Positions 6,772 through 13,729 are shown, numbered from the stretch's first letter. The stretch: 16,220 nucleotides of DNA from Pelotomaculum sp. (GCA_022839445.1 JALHFC010000014.1:1-16220); one strand, 5' to 3'. The notes: generated by a model from the sequence alone, not told the origin. A program made the numbers and translations.

Positions 6772-7194
6772 ATGTCCGGCGCAAATCAATTTTTATTGGA
6801 GTGCCCGGTATGCCGGGCGAAGTCACTTGTAACCGGCGGGGCCAAGATTTATTGCCCGCCGTGCGGGTATGAGGCCGACGGTACAAACGGGGCCGCAGAC
6901 TGGGTCAATAATGTGCTGGGGATAGTTGAACAACCGGGTCATAGAAAACGGGCCATTCACGAATGTCCCGCATGTAAAAAGGAGGCGCTGGTAGCAGCGG
7001 GGAGCGCCGGAGGTTCCGCCAAAGAGAATTTTATCTGTTTTTCATGCGGCAGTCGCTGGCAAGACGACGAACTGCTAATCTGCCAAGAATGCAGTAGGTT
7101 ACGGCCGGCGGACGAATTCGAGGAATTGATCATCTGTCGCAGTTCCGTCGGCTTCTATGTTTGCCACAGTTGCTACGAAAAGGTATTTAAATAG
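6772..7194 (+). CDS. Unknown zinc-ribbon protein with six CxxC pairs
   Basis: I do not recognise a named family. With the start at the ATG at 6772 (GGGGTGG five bases upstream; a GTG at 6763 is an in-frame alternative) it has 140 residues. CxxC pairs lie at 11-14, 28-31, 65-68, 89-92, 104-107 and 131-134, with an extra Cys122, as expected of three four-cysteine zinc ribbons in tandem. Each of the first two pairs starts Cys-Pro-x-Cys, resembling zinc-ribbon domains of nucleic-acid-binding or regulatory proteins. No membrane segment or enzyme motif is visible. It is a single-gene unit between its own promoter and a strong terminator, so genomic context says little. Confidence 0.75.
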   Translation: MSGANQFLLECPVCRAKSLVTGGAKIYCPPCGYEADGTNGAADWVNNVLGIVEQPGHRKRAIHECPACKKEALVAAGSAGGSAKENFICFSCGSRWQDDELLICQECSRLRPADEFEELIICRSSVGFYVCHSCYEKVFK

Positions 7195-7202
7195 CGTGTA
7201 GT

Positions 7203-7240
7203 AAAAAGAGCGTCCTGCAAACACACAGGACGCTCTTTTT
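7203..7240. terminator. Perfect bidirectional terminator between convergent genes
   Basis: A 15-bp perfect inverted repeat, AAAAAGAGCGTCCTG at 7203-7217 and its complement at 7226-7240, encloses an 8-base loop. Both outer ends supply T-runs, so it serves the zinc-ribbon gene on the plus strand and the transporter on the minus strand, which ends at 7263. Confidence 0.95.
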
Positions 7241-7262
7241 GGGGATACAGCAGGCCTAAACA

Positions 7263-8552
7263 TCAGGCCATCTTCCGCTCCGGTGGTTTGATCATCCATA
7301 GAATGACCACGGAAATCGCTACAATAACTGCGGCTACCAGGAATGGCGCCGAGTACGACTTGGTAGCGTCTAACAGCATACCACCGACATAGGGACCGGC
7401 AAACCCGGCCAGACCCCAGGCGGTGAACAGCAGACCGTAGTTGGAGCCCTGCGCCGAGGGACCATAGTACTGCAGGCAAGTAGCCGGGAACAGGGTGAAC
7501 ATAGCGCCGTAGTTCCAACCAAGCACAGCAGACACAAGGCATAAGAGCATAATGGTTTTACCTACCGGGAACAGCACCAGCATAGCTACCACCTGGAGAG
7601 TAAAGGTAACCAAGAAGCATATTCTTGTACCTACTTTGTCGGCGATAGCGCCGATCAAAACCCTCGTCAAGGCGTTGAAAGCAGCATATGAACTGACGGC
7701 ATAACTGCCGTACATGGAAATTGTTTTGAGCTCCGGCAAGTCTTTGGGAAGCGCTGCCACATCAACCCCTTTCAGGAGAGCCAAGGCTTTGCTCATCTCA
7801 AGTATGCCGTGGTTGGCAAGGTGACCGGTGAGCATCAGCCCGGCAAACGAGCCGCCGAAATAAGCGAGATACAGGAGCCAGAACTGGGGAGTCCTGATTG
7901 ATTCTTCGTGGGTAAAGTCACGGCCGGGTTTGGCCGCCCCTTCTTTAGGAGCCGGCGGGTTCCAGCCGGGCGGCTTGTAACCGGCGGGCGGGTTCTGGAG
8001 GCACATGGCCGCGATCACAGCCATGATCCCCATTGCGATACCAACATATTTAAATACAGGAAGCGCACTTCCGGCCCCGATAGCCGGGTTCTGAATTAGC
8101 GATACAGCCAGCGGCCCCATGATAAACGAACCCAAACCGAGCCCGACCACCGTGAGGCCGGTAGCGAGGGCCCTCCTGTCAGGCCACCACTTGGGCGCCG
8201 TGGCAATTGGGGGAAGGTAGACCATCCCACCTCCAAAGCCTGCGATAACGCCATAATAGATATAAAGCTGAATCTTTGAGGTAATGGTTGAAGTCAGGAA
8301 GAAGCCGACAGCAAGGATAATTCCCCCGATAAGAACGACAGTCCTGGGACCTATTTTGTCACTCAGTCTTCCCGCAGGGAACGTCATAAGTCCAAAAATC
8401 AGGCAGCAAATAGCATACGCAAGAGACACTTCAGCTGCGGTCCAATTGAACTCGGCCCTCAGCGGTTTGATAAATACACTGAACGCATATAAAAGCAATC
8501 CACAGGTAGTACTGCCCAAAACGCCCCCTAAAAGAGGAATCCATCTTGGCAT
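7263..8552 (-). CDS. OFA-family major facilitator carrier (oxalate/formate antiporter-like)
   Basis: This is an integral membrane carrier of 429 residues, the usual MFS size, with about twelve hydrophobic segments. MFS motif A appears after the second segment as Gly-Arg-Leu-Ser-Asp-Lys-Ile-Gly-Pro-Arg (61-70), and again in the second half as Ile-Ala-Asp-Lys-Val-Gly-Thr-Arg. The opening Gly-Gly-Val-Leu-Gly-Ser and the Tyr-Ala-Phe-Ser-Val-Phe that follows, and Pro-Lys-Trp-Trp-Pro-Asp-Arg-Arg-Ala after the fourth segment, are typical of the OFA subfamily, which moves oxalate, formate or other small carboxylates. The ATG at 8552 is preferred over a GTG at 8561 because AGGA lies 10 bases upstream of it. 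A carboxylate substrate fits the nearby CoA-transferases but is inference. Confidence 0.88.
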   Translation of the reverse strand: MPRWIPLLGGVLGSTTCGLLLYAFSVFIKPLRAEFNWTAAEVSLAYAICCLIFGLMTFPAGRLSDKIGPRTVVLIGGIILAVGFFLTSTITSKIQLYIYYGVIAGFGGGMVYLPPIATAPKWWPDRRALATGLTVVGLGLGSFIMGPLAVSLIQNPAIGAGSALPVFKYVGIAMGIMAVIAAMCLQNPPAGYKPPGWNPPAPKEGAAKPGRDFTHEESIRTPQFWLLYLAYFGGSFAGLMLTGHLANHGILEMSKALALLKGVDVAALPKDLPELKTISMYGSYAVSSYAAFNALTRVLIGAIADKVGTRICFLVTFTLQVVAMLVLFPVGKTIMLLCLVSAVLGWNYGAMFTLFPATCLQYYGPSAQGSNYGLLFTAWGLAGFAGPYVGGMLLDATKSYSAPFLVAAVIVAISVVILWMIKPPERKMA

Positions 8553-8879
8553 AGATCTCACGTCCTTTCATCTTTATTAGTCAGTCTCTAAAAATGAAGT
8601 AAAAGTTCCCGGTAATAAACTTCAGACCACCTTCAAGAATATTGCATCTTCCAAGTTAAATTTTACTGCACACAGCACCTCCTTTGATGGGAAAAATAAA
8701 AAATGGCATCAGGTGTATATAGACACACGGCTTTTCTACGGGCGGCGCGTCACCTATAAATATCCTTAGGTGAAATCGCCGGCCCAGCCGGTTCAATATA
8801 CCCCCAAAAACCATTTTCACATGAGGCTACTTACTATATAACAGCCCGGCAAATAGGCTGTTTATCTGCCTCCATATAT
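8553..8879 (-). promoter_or_regulatory. Structured ~320-nt 5' leader of the MFS carrier gene
   Basis: No conventional gene lies in the 377 bases between 8552 and 8930. The transcript expected from the promoter at 8880-8908 contains nested inverted repeats: GAGGC/GCCTC closing around AACAGCC/GGCTGTT, then GTGAAA/TTTCAC closing around CCGGC/GCCGG, then TCACCTA/TAGGTGA. A later CACCT can compete for the same AGGTG and is followed by CCATTTTTTATTTTT (about 8691-8705). A perfect AAAGGAGGTG at 8677-8686 is not followed by any sizeable reading frame. This looks like a regulatory RNA; I cannot assign a known riboswitch class. Confidence 0.45.
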
Positions 8880-8908
8880 ATTATACAACATCCGTTATAA
8901 AAGTACAA
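8880..8908 (-). promoter_or_regulatory. Sigma-70-type promoter for the MFS carrier
   Basis: On the minus strand TTGTAC (8903-8908) is followed after exactly 17 bases by a perfect TATAAT (8880-8885). It stands just downstream of the stop at 8930 of the preceding gene and about 320 bases before the carrier start. Confidence 0.65.
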
Positions 8909-8929
8909 ATAAATTGACAGATTTTATTT

Positions 8930-9253
8930 TTAATTATTAAAAACATTTGACCCTGATTTGATTTTTGCATTAATTTTTTCCATTAGGATTATCGTGCTTA
9001 GCTCATGGAAGGTCTGGATAATAGCGCTTTCAACCGGTCCCTCTACCGATAGCAACCTGCTGTTTATTTCGAACCCGGCGCCGTAATTTTCCTGCAGTTC
9101 CCCTTTAACAGCCTCCAGTATTTCCTTCCTTATCCCGGGTTCACCCACTTCAGACCACTTAATTTCCGCGCAAACATCGGGCTCGTGCCCCGTACAACGG
9201 GACAGGCAATTTAAAAACATTTCTCTGAAAATGTCAAAATCCGGTCTTTTCAT
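8930..9253 (-). CDS. Small protein of unknown function
   Basis: I do not recognise this 107-residue protein. The ATG at 9253 is chosen because AGGAG lies 8 bases upstream; an in-frame ATG at 9280 has no such site. Three cysteines lie near the N-terminus (residues 16, 20 and 28, within Asn-Cys-Leu-Ser-Arg-Cys-Thr-Gly-His and Asp-Val-Cys-Ala), followed by a charged, soluble alpha/beta-looking region and no membrane segment. It starts 35 bases after the stop of the C_GCAxxG_C_C gene and is probably co-transcribed with it; the shared cysteine richness hints at a related redox or metal context, but that is inference. Confidence 0.65.
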   Translation of the reverse strand: MKRPDFDIFREMFLNCLSRCTGHEPDVCAEIKWSEVGEPGIRKEILEAVKGELQENYGAGFEINSRLLSVEGPVESAIIQTFHELSTIILMEKINAKIKSGSNVFNN

Positions 9254-9288
9254 GATCGTACTCCTGACTACCCCCGGCATCCTATATT

Positions 9289-9735
9289 TTATTCTTGTCT
9301 TACCAGGCCTTTCTTAATCAGATATTCCATTAAAAGTTTTCCTGTATTACCGGTAATTTTAATGCAGTTCTTTAAATGCTCCGGGGTATCGTACGGGTAA
9401 GGGTTGAGAGTCCGGCAGCAAGTCCCGTCAAAACGTTCCACAAACAAGTCGTGAAACTCGCGTGCCGCATTGTAACCCGGTTCCCTGTCTTCCCGGGCAT
9501 CGGTCCGCCCTGTAAACACACCGGTCATAAAAACCGCCGCGTTTAGCGCCCCGCAGACACACCCGGCGTGGCCCAGCCCGCCGCCAAAACCGGTAAACAT
9601 TTTCACCAGTCCGGCGTCCAGTTCAGGGGCCACAAGTTCACGAAAGGCTAGGAAAATAGACTCGGCACAGTTAAATCCCCGGCGAAAATAATCTCCCGCC
9701 TTGTTGCGCGCCTCTAAAGCAAGGTCCTGACCCAT
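9289..9735 (-). CDS. C_GCAxxG_C_C family probable redox protein
   Basis: This 148-residue protein matches the C_GCAxxG_C_C family, named for its cysteine pattern and common in anaerobes; its biochemical role is not established. Seen here are Phe-Asn-Cys-Ala-Glu-Ser with Cys23, the glycine-rich Gly-Phe-Gly-Gly-Gly-Leu-Gly followed by Gly-Cys-Val-Cys-Gly-Ala with Cys59 and Cys61, then Cys106-Cys107 and Cys123. The conserved cysteines suggest a metal or redox centre. GGAGG stands 8 bases before the ATG. It is followed by the small 107-residue gene in the same direction. Confidence 0.85.
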   Translation of the reverse strand: MGQDLALEARNKAGDYFRRGFNCAESIFLAFRELVAPELDAGLVKMFTGFGGGLGHAGCVCGALNAAVFMTGVFTGRTDAREDREPGYNAAREFHDLFVERFDGTCCRTLNPYPYDTPEHLKNCIKITGNTGKLLMEYLIKKGLVRQE

Positions 9736-9815
9736 AAAAAAAACCTCCTTCGCCAGAATGTTTTTACAAAGATACTTCTACGTGAAGCCGGTATCTCCTC
9801 CCGGCGGCGATCGGC

Positions 9816-10097
9816 TTATAATATTTCTGTTTGATAGTCTGTAATCTGAACAGCCCCTTGACACTCAATAAAATTGACGACAGCGGCAAGAACCCGGCTG
9901 ACATGGGACTGCTCGCAGCTGACAAAGGCTATCCCAATAGTAGAACGCTGCCAGGTATCCTGAGCGCCTACCTCAGCAACGGAAACATGGAAGCGGTTTC
10001 TAATCCGTTCCAGCAGGCTTTTTAATATCTTTCTTTTTTCCTTGAGTGAAGTGGCTTCTCCCAGGGTCAACTCGATAGTTAAAACGCCGATAATCAA
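9816..10097 (-). CDS. ylxP: YlxP/DUF503 family protein
   Basis: This is a 93-residue protein of the DUF503 family (Bacillus YlxP type), a ferredoxin-like small fold often found near translation genes; its function is not established. The opening Ile-Ile-Gly-Val-Leu-Thr-Ile-Glu-Leu and Ser-Leu-Lys-Glu-Lys-Arg-Lys-Ile-Leu-Lys-Ser-Leu, then Val-Ser-Val-Ala-Glu-Val and the Asp-x-Trp-Gln-Arg segment are typical. It starts with TTG, supported by AGGAG eight bases upstream and by the usual family N-terminus. Here it follows a metallophosphoesterase by 29 bases rather than sitting in the infB-rbfA cluster. Confidence 0.85.
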   Translation of the reverse strand: MIIGVLTIELTLGEATSLKEKRKILKSLLERIRNRFHVSVAEVGAQDTWQRSTIGIAFVSCEQSHVSRVLAAVVNFIECQGAVQITDYQTEIL

Positions 10098-10126
10098 TGT
10101 ATATTCTCCTGTTAATTATTGCACTT

Positions 10127-10858
10127 TTATGAGGACTCCATGATCAAAGCCGGCGTGAAGTCCAGGAAATCCGCGCTGACAAGGTGAAAGTCTATACCCC
10201 AGGCACTGTCCGGAAGGCGCATACGGGCAGCGGAACCGTGTAAATGACTGTACACAACGGTACGGACACCGTACTTTTGAAATATTTCAATAAATTCGTT
10301 TTTTTCGTGCCGGTCATTAGTAGGCATATAGTGAATCATGGCAATAACATATTTTATCCCGGGGCCTATCCCTTTCAGTGAATTTTCCATCCGGATTAGC
10401 TCCCGCCTGTATATTTTGAGATCATGCCCGCTAAAACCTTCGGCGCCGGGGCATAACCAGCCTCTGGAACCACAGATGGCAACAGGTCCGGCCGGAAAAT
10501 GATCATTTTGGATCACTCTCATATTGCAGGGCAGCGCCGCCCTCACCCGTGACAGGCTCTGCCACCAGTAGTCGTGGTTGCCTGCCACGCTCACAATGGT
10601 CCCCGGCAAAAGGCCCAGAAAGTCTAAGTCGTACCTGGCCTCACATAGTTTCATGGCCCAGGATATATCTCCCGGTATCAGCACCAAATCTTCACCTTTT
10701 ATTGTTTTAATCCAATTTTCATATATTTTACGATGGTGCCCGCGCCATTTCTCCCCGAATACATCCATCGGTTTGTAAACTTCAACGTTTCCCCAGTGTC
10801 CCGGGTCAACCGGCCGGCGAAAAGAAAGGTGGATATCTCCTATCGCATAAATCCTCAA
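10127..10858 (-). CDS. Calcineurin-like metallophosphoesterase
   Basis: This is a 243-residue cytoplasmic metal-dependent phosphoesterase of the calcineurin-like superfamily. The metal-binding motifs are complete: Gly-Asp-Ile-His (7-10), Gly-Asp-Ile-Ser-Trp (63-67), Gly-Asn-His-Asp (93-96), a His in Ile-His-Tyr-Met-Pro, and Ser-His-Leu-His-Gly near residue 205. Two metal ions are expected. The substrate is unknown. The start is TTG, preceded by GGGGAAGAG, and yields the Met-Arg-Ile-Tyr-Ala-Ile-Gly-Asp N-terminus usual for the group. It lies 56 bases after fliY with a terminator between, so it probably has its own control or read-through expression, together with ylxP. Confidence 0.88.
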   Translation of the reverse strand: MRIYAIGDIHLSFRRPVDPGHWGNVEVYKPMDVFGEKWRGHHRKIYENWIKTIKGEDLVLIPGDISWAMKLCEARYDLDFLGLLPGTIVSVAGNHDYWWQSLSRVRAALPCNMRVIQNDHFPAGPVAICGSRGWLCPGAEGFSGHDLKIYRRELIRMENSLKGIGPGIKYVIAMIHYMPTNDRHEKNEFIEIFQKYGVRTVVYSHLHGSAARMRLPDSAWGIDFHLVSADFLDFTPALIMESS

Positions 10859-10888
10859 TATTACTCTTCCCCATTTTATGTAATTATT

Positions 10889-10913
10889 GAAAAACGCCCT
10901 TTTTTACCAGGCG
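10889..10913 (-). terminator. Probable terminator at the end of the flagellar operon
   Basis: Right after the fliY stop the minus strand reads CGCCT, an A-rich loop, GGGCG and then TTTTT. The stem is only 4-5 bp with one G-T pair, so termination may be partial, allowing some read-through into the metallophosphoesterase gene. Confidence 0.5.
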
Positions 10914-10914
10914 C

Positions 10915-12180
10915 CTATTTTCTGAGGTTTTGCAACCTTTCCTCCGGCCCGATGATATTAGTAATTCGGACACCAAAGTTTTCATTTACAACAACCACTT
11001 CACCCATCGCTACAAGCGTACCGTTCACCAGTACCTCCACAGGCTCATCAACTAGGTTCGACATTTCTACTACCGACCCGGGTGAAAGCCCCAATATATC
11101 TTTAATCGGCCACCTGGTACGTCCTAGGAGTACAGTTACTTTCAGTGGAATATCCAGGATCATATCCAGGCGCTGCTGGTTAAAGCCGGGGATCGCAATC
11201 TTCGCCGGCGCGGCTAAATCGGTGTAACTTGCGGCATGTGGTGACTGCTCGTGGGACGGCGGGGCTTTTTGTTCTTTTGGCGCCGGGGGTGTTGAAACAG
11301 GTTCCGACCCTACCAGGTCTTGCAACACCGCATCAGCGAGGTCATCGACCATTTCCGCCGCATCGTTTCCCAAATAATCAGCCACATCAAGAATCTCAGC
11401 CATACCGGCCTCATCCTCAAAAACCGGCGCCTCCCCACCATCCTGAAACATTTCACCATAAATAAGGCTTACTTCTTCCCTGGCGGTTTCTATACTCATG
11501 ACTTGCATAATCTGGGTGTCAAGGATATCGCCTACAATCATCTTAAACCAAACGACTACTATCGGTCCTTCTTTGATTAAATCCAGCGGTATGAATTCCT
11601 CTGCGCTGTTGATAATCTTCGTTTCGGGAGGAGAAATATTTACCGTTCGGCCAAACATTGTGGCCATAGAGGTAGCCGCCGAACCAATCATTTGGTTCAT
11701 GGCCTCGGAAGCCGCGCTGACGCCGATCTCGGTGAGTTCTTCGGAAACATTTGTGCCGTCACCACCCATCATCAGGTCAGCCAGTATTGCAGCGTCCTCT
11801 AACTTTATGATTAACAGGTTGTAACCGGAAAGGCCCTCGGTAAACCGCACAAAGATCGTCATATGGGGTATTGCAAAACCCTTAAACAGTTCCTCTAATG
11901 TTGTGATAGATACCCTAGGACTGGTAATTTCCACCTTTTGGTTTAGCAACATGGAGAGGGTAGTTGCCGACGACCCCATGCAGATATTTCCTATTTCCCC
12001 TAAAGCATCTTTTTCTTCCTCTTGTAGACCTTCAACTGGCTCGGTAGCGTCGTCCACCTGGTTAAATTCTTCCGGTTGCTCCCCTACCGGCGTCGACTCC
12101 AGGTCTTCCAGTTGCAAAGACTCTGGGCTAGAGTCCAAAAGGGCGTCAATTTCCTCTTGTTTTAACAGCTTGCTAGACAT
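10915..12180 (-). CDS. fliY: Flagellar motor switch phosphatase FliY
   Basis: FliY is a switch-complex component at the cytoplasmic face of the flagellar motor that also dephosphorylates CheY-P, as known in Bacillus. The 421-residue protein has three parts: an N-terminal Gln-Glu-Glu-Ile-Asp-Ala-Leu-Leu peptide (about 8-15) like the CheY-P-binding end of FliM; a CheC-like domain with two active sites of the pattern D/S-x3-E-x2-N (Asp58/Glu62/Asn65 and Ser155/Glu159/Asn162); and a C-terminal SpoA/FliN domain (about 335-412). An acidic, Pro-rich linker joins the last two. The ATG overlaps the fliM stop by 8 bases, indicating coupled synthesis. Confidence 0.96.
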   Translation of the reverse strand: MSSKLLKQEEIDALLDSSPESLQLEDLESTPVGEQPEEFNQVDDATEPVEGLQEEEKDALGEIGNICMGSSATTLSMLLNQKVEITSPRVSITTLEELFKGFAIPHMTIFVRFTEGLSGYNLLIIKLEDAAILADLMMGGDGTNVSEELTEIGVSAASEAMNQMIGSAATSMATMFGRTVNISPPETKIINSAEEFIPLDLIKEGPIVVVWFKMIVGDILDTQIMQVMSIETAREEVSLIYGEMFQDGGEAPVFEDEAGMAEILDVADYLGNDAAEMVDDLADAVLQDLVGSEPVSTPPAPKEQKAPPSHEQSPHAASYTDLAAPAKIAIPGFNQQRLDMILDIPLKVTVLLGRTRWPIKDILGLSPGSVVEMSNLVDEPVEVLVNGTLVAMGEVVVVNENFGVRITNIIGPEERLQNLRK

Positions 12181-13162
12181 CCTTGTCGCCCTCTACAAGC
12201 GCAGTAATTTGCACGGCAAGCTGGTTCCCCATCGTGCCGGCCTGAGCCTTGAATTTCAATTGCTCGTCAATATACAGATCCATATCCTGGTCCATCCTCC
12301 TGTCTAAAAGCAAGACATCTCCTTCCTGCAACTGCAGGAAATCTTCAACTGTAATTTGTGTCTGCCCCGTTAGAACGGTTATTCCAATCATTGGGTAACC
12401 TAGCCAGTGTTCTAGTTTTTTCTTCTCTATCTCGCTTATAGCTGAAGCCTGGGGTCCAAAACGTCTTTGGCCCGCCATATGGGATACCAAGGGCTCCAGC
12501 AAAGGGAAAGGCAGGCAAAGGTTGACAAAGCCTTTTGCTGAATCACCCACCTGCGTCGTCAAAGTGATCAGGGCAACAATCTCATTAAATGAAAATAATT
12601 GGTGCAAGTGAGGGTTGGTTTCGATAGAGTCAATTAACGGCTCAACCTTGATGACATCTTTCCAGGCGAGCGCCAGGTTGTCTAAAATAATGACGGACAG
12701 TTTTCGGGCCACCGCAATTTCTATATCTGTCAGTTCCCTAACGGATTTGGGTGTTTCACCGTTTCCCCCGAAAAACAAATCGATCATCGGGAATAAAAAC
12801 ATTGGGTCAAGCTGAGCTATAGCCGTACCTGCCAACGGCTTCAAAGAGAAAACCACCAGCACTGTCGGGCTTGGTATGGAGCGGATAAAATCCTCATAAG
12901 TCAGCTGATCGGCGGAAGCAACCTCGACTTGGATATCATTGCGCAGGTAGCCGGTTAAAAAACTGGATAGAAGGCGTGCGAAACCGCTATGCAACACGAG
13001 AAGGGTGCGCAGTTGTTCTTTGGAAAATTTGTTTGGACGCCGGAAGTCATAACGTTTATATTCTACTATATGCTGAGCTTCCTGAAGCGCTTCGAGTTCG
13101 ACCTCACCTGTCGACAACGCGTCTAATAGGGCGTCTATCTCACTTTGTGACAGGACATCCAT
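12173..13162 (-). CDS. fliM: Flagellar motor switch protein FliM
   Basis: FliM connects CheY-P to motor reversal in the C-ring. The 329-residue length is normal. The N-terminal Leu-Ser-Gln-Ser-Glu-Ile-Asp-Ala-Leu-Leu is the CheY-P-binding peptide, the Tyr-Asp-Phe-Arg-Arg-Pro segment follows near residue 37, the middle domain has Phe-Phe-Gly-Gly-Asn-Gly, and a SpoA domain occupies about residues 250-325. AAGGA lies 11 bases before the ATG. It overlaps fliY and follows cheY after a 167-base gap that contains a palindromic element. Confidence 0.97.
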   Translation of the reverse strand: MDVLSQSEIDALLDALSTGEVELEALQEAQHIVEYKRYDFRRPNKFSKEQLRTLLVLHSGFARLLSSFLTGYLRNDIQVEVASADQLTYEDFIRSIPSPTVLVVFSLKPLAGTAIAQLDPMFLFPMIDLFFGGNGETPKSVRELTDIEIAVARKLSVIILDNLALAWKDVIKVEPLIDSIETNPHLHQLFSFNEIVALITLTTQVGDSAKGFVNLCLPFPLLEPLVSHMAGQRRFGPQASAISEIEKKKLEHWLGYPMIGITVLTGQTQITVEDFLQLQEGDVLLLDRRMDQDMDLYIDEQLKFKAQAGTMGNQLAVQITALVEGDKDV

Positions 13163-13201
13163 AGACTAATCATTCCTTAAATTTTTATTTCCGATCCGGT
13201 A

Positions 13202-13326
13202 ATCAGGGCCCCGCCCTTGATCGGGGACATACCTTCCCTCCTGCGACAACCAAACCAAAACCCCACAACACCACAACATTCCAAACCACCCCACAATATT
13301 GTTAACCTAAGGAAGGTGTGTCCCCG
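13202..13326. repeat. Palindromic element between cheY and fliM
   Basis: CGGGGACATACCTTCC at 13222-13237 is matched, with one mismatch, by the inverted GGAAGGTGTGTCCCCG at 13311-13326, spanning 105 bases. A second, smaller imperfect palindrome (ATCAGGGC at 13202-13209 with GCCCTTGAT at 13213-13221) abuts its fliM-proximal end. The 55 bases 13246-13300 contain no G on the plus strand, so the mRNA loop is C-free and G/U-rich. The right arm begins four bases past the cheY stop. The form recalls REP/MITE-like elements with GGGGACA ends, but family membership is inference. Confidence 0.7.
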
Positions 13327-13329
13327 TTC

Positions 13330-13704
13330 TTATTTATCGCCCCTGGCTAAGACCCTTCCTATTGCTTGTAGAATACGATCCTGCTGGAAAGGCTTCACGA
13401 TAAAATCTTTCGCCCCGGCCTGAATAGCTTCCATCACCATAGCCTGCTGTCCCATAGCGCTGCACATAATAATGTTCGCCTTGGGATCAACGCCGCGAAT
13501 AGCCTTCACGCTGTCAATGCCGTTCATTTCCGGCATGGTGATATCCATAGTCACCAGGTCGGGCTTGTGTTTTTTGTACAACTCCAACGCAACCTGCCCG
13601 TTCTCCGCCTCGCCAACGACTTCGTAACCATTTTTCGTAACGATATTCTTAATCATCATTCTCATGAAGGCCGCGTCGTCTACAATCAGAATCTGTTTGC
13701 CCAA
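13330..13704 (-). CDS. cheY: Chemotaxis response regulator CheY
   Basis: This is a single-domain receiver of 124 residues that carries the phosphoryl signal from CheA to FliM/FliY. The acidic pair Asp9-Asp10, phospho-acceptor Asp54 in Met-Asp-Ile-Thr-Met-Pro, Ser82 and Lys104 in Val-Lys-Pro-Phe are all present, and there is no output domain. The start is placed at a TTG giving Met-Gly-Lys-Gln-Ile-Leu-Ile-Val-Asp-Asp; GGAGG lies about 12 bases upstream, a somewhat long spacing. An in-frame ATG at 13761 is unlikely, since it lies inside cheC and would add 19 unrelated residues. It follows cheC by 25 bases. Confidence 0.93.
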   Translation of the reverse strand: MGKQILIVDDAAFMRMMIKNIVTKNGYEVVGEAENGQVALELYKKHKPDLVTMDITMPEMNGIDSVKAIRGVDPKANIIMCSAMGQQAMVMEAIQAGAKDFIVKPFQQDRILQAIGRVLARGDK

Positions 13705-13729
13705 AATATAATCTACCTCCGTTCCTCCC

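Noticed and set aside
7099..7542. 147-codon minus-strand frame across the end of the carrier gene
   Set aside because: It is out of frame with the clearly coding carrier, crosses the perfect bidirectional terminator at 7203-7240, and its Arg/Cys/Trp-rich product looks like antisense noise.
8656..8820. 54-codon minus-strand frame (GTG start) in the MFS leader
   Set aside because: No ribosome-binding site precedes it, the product is an odd mix of Pro, Phe and Arg, and it spans the inverted repeats; the RNA-structure reading explains the region better.
10733..11227. 164-codon plus-strand frame opposite fliY and the metallophosphoesterase
   Set aside because: It is antisense to two well-supported genes and has a Ser/Thr/Pro-rich composition typical of a shadow frame.
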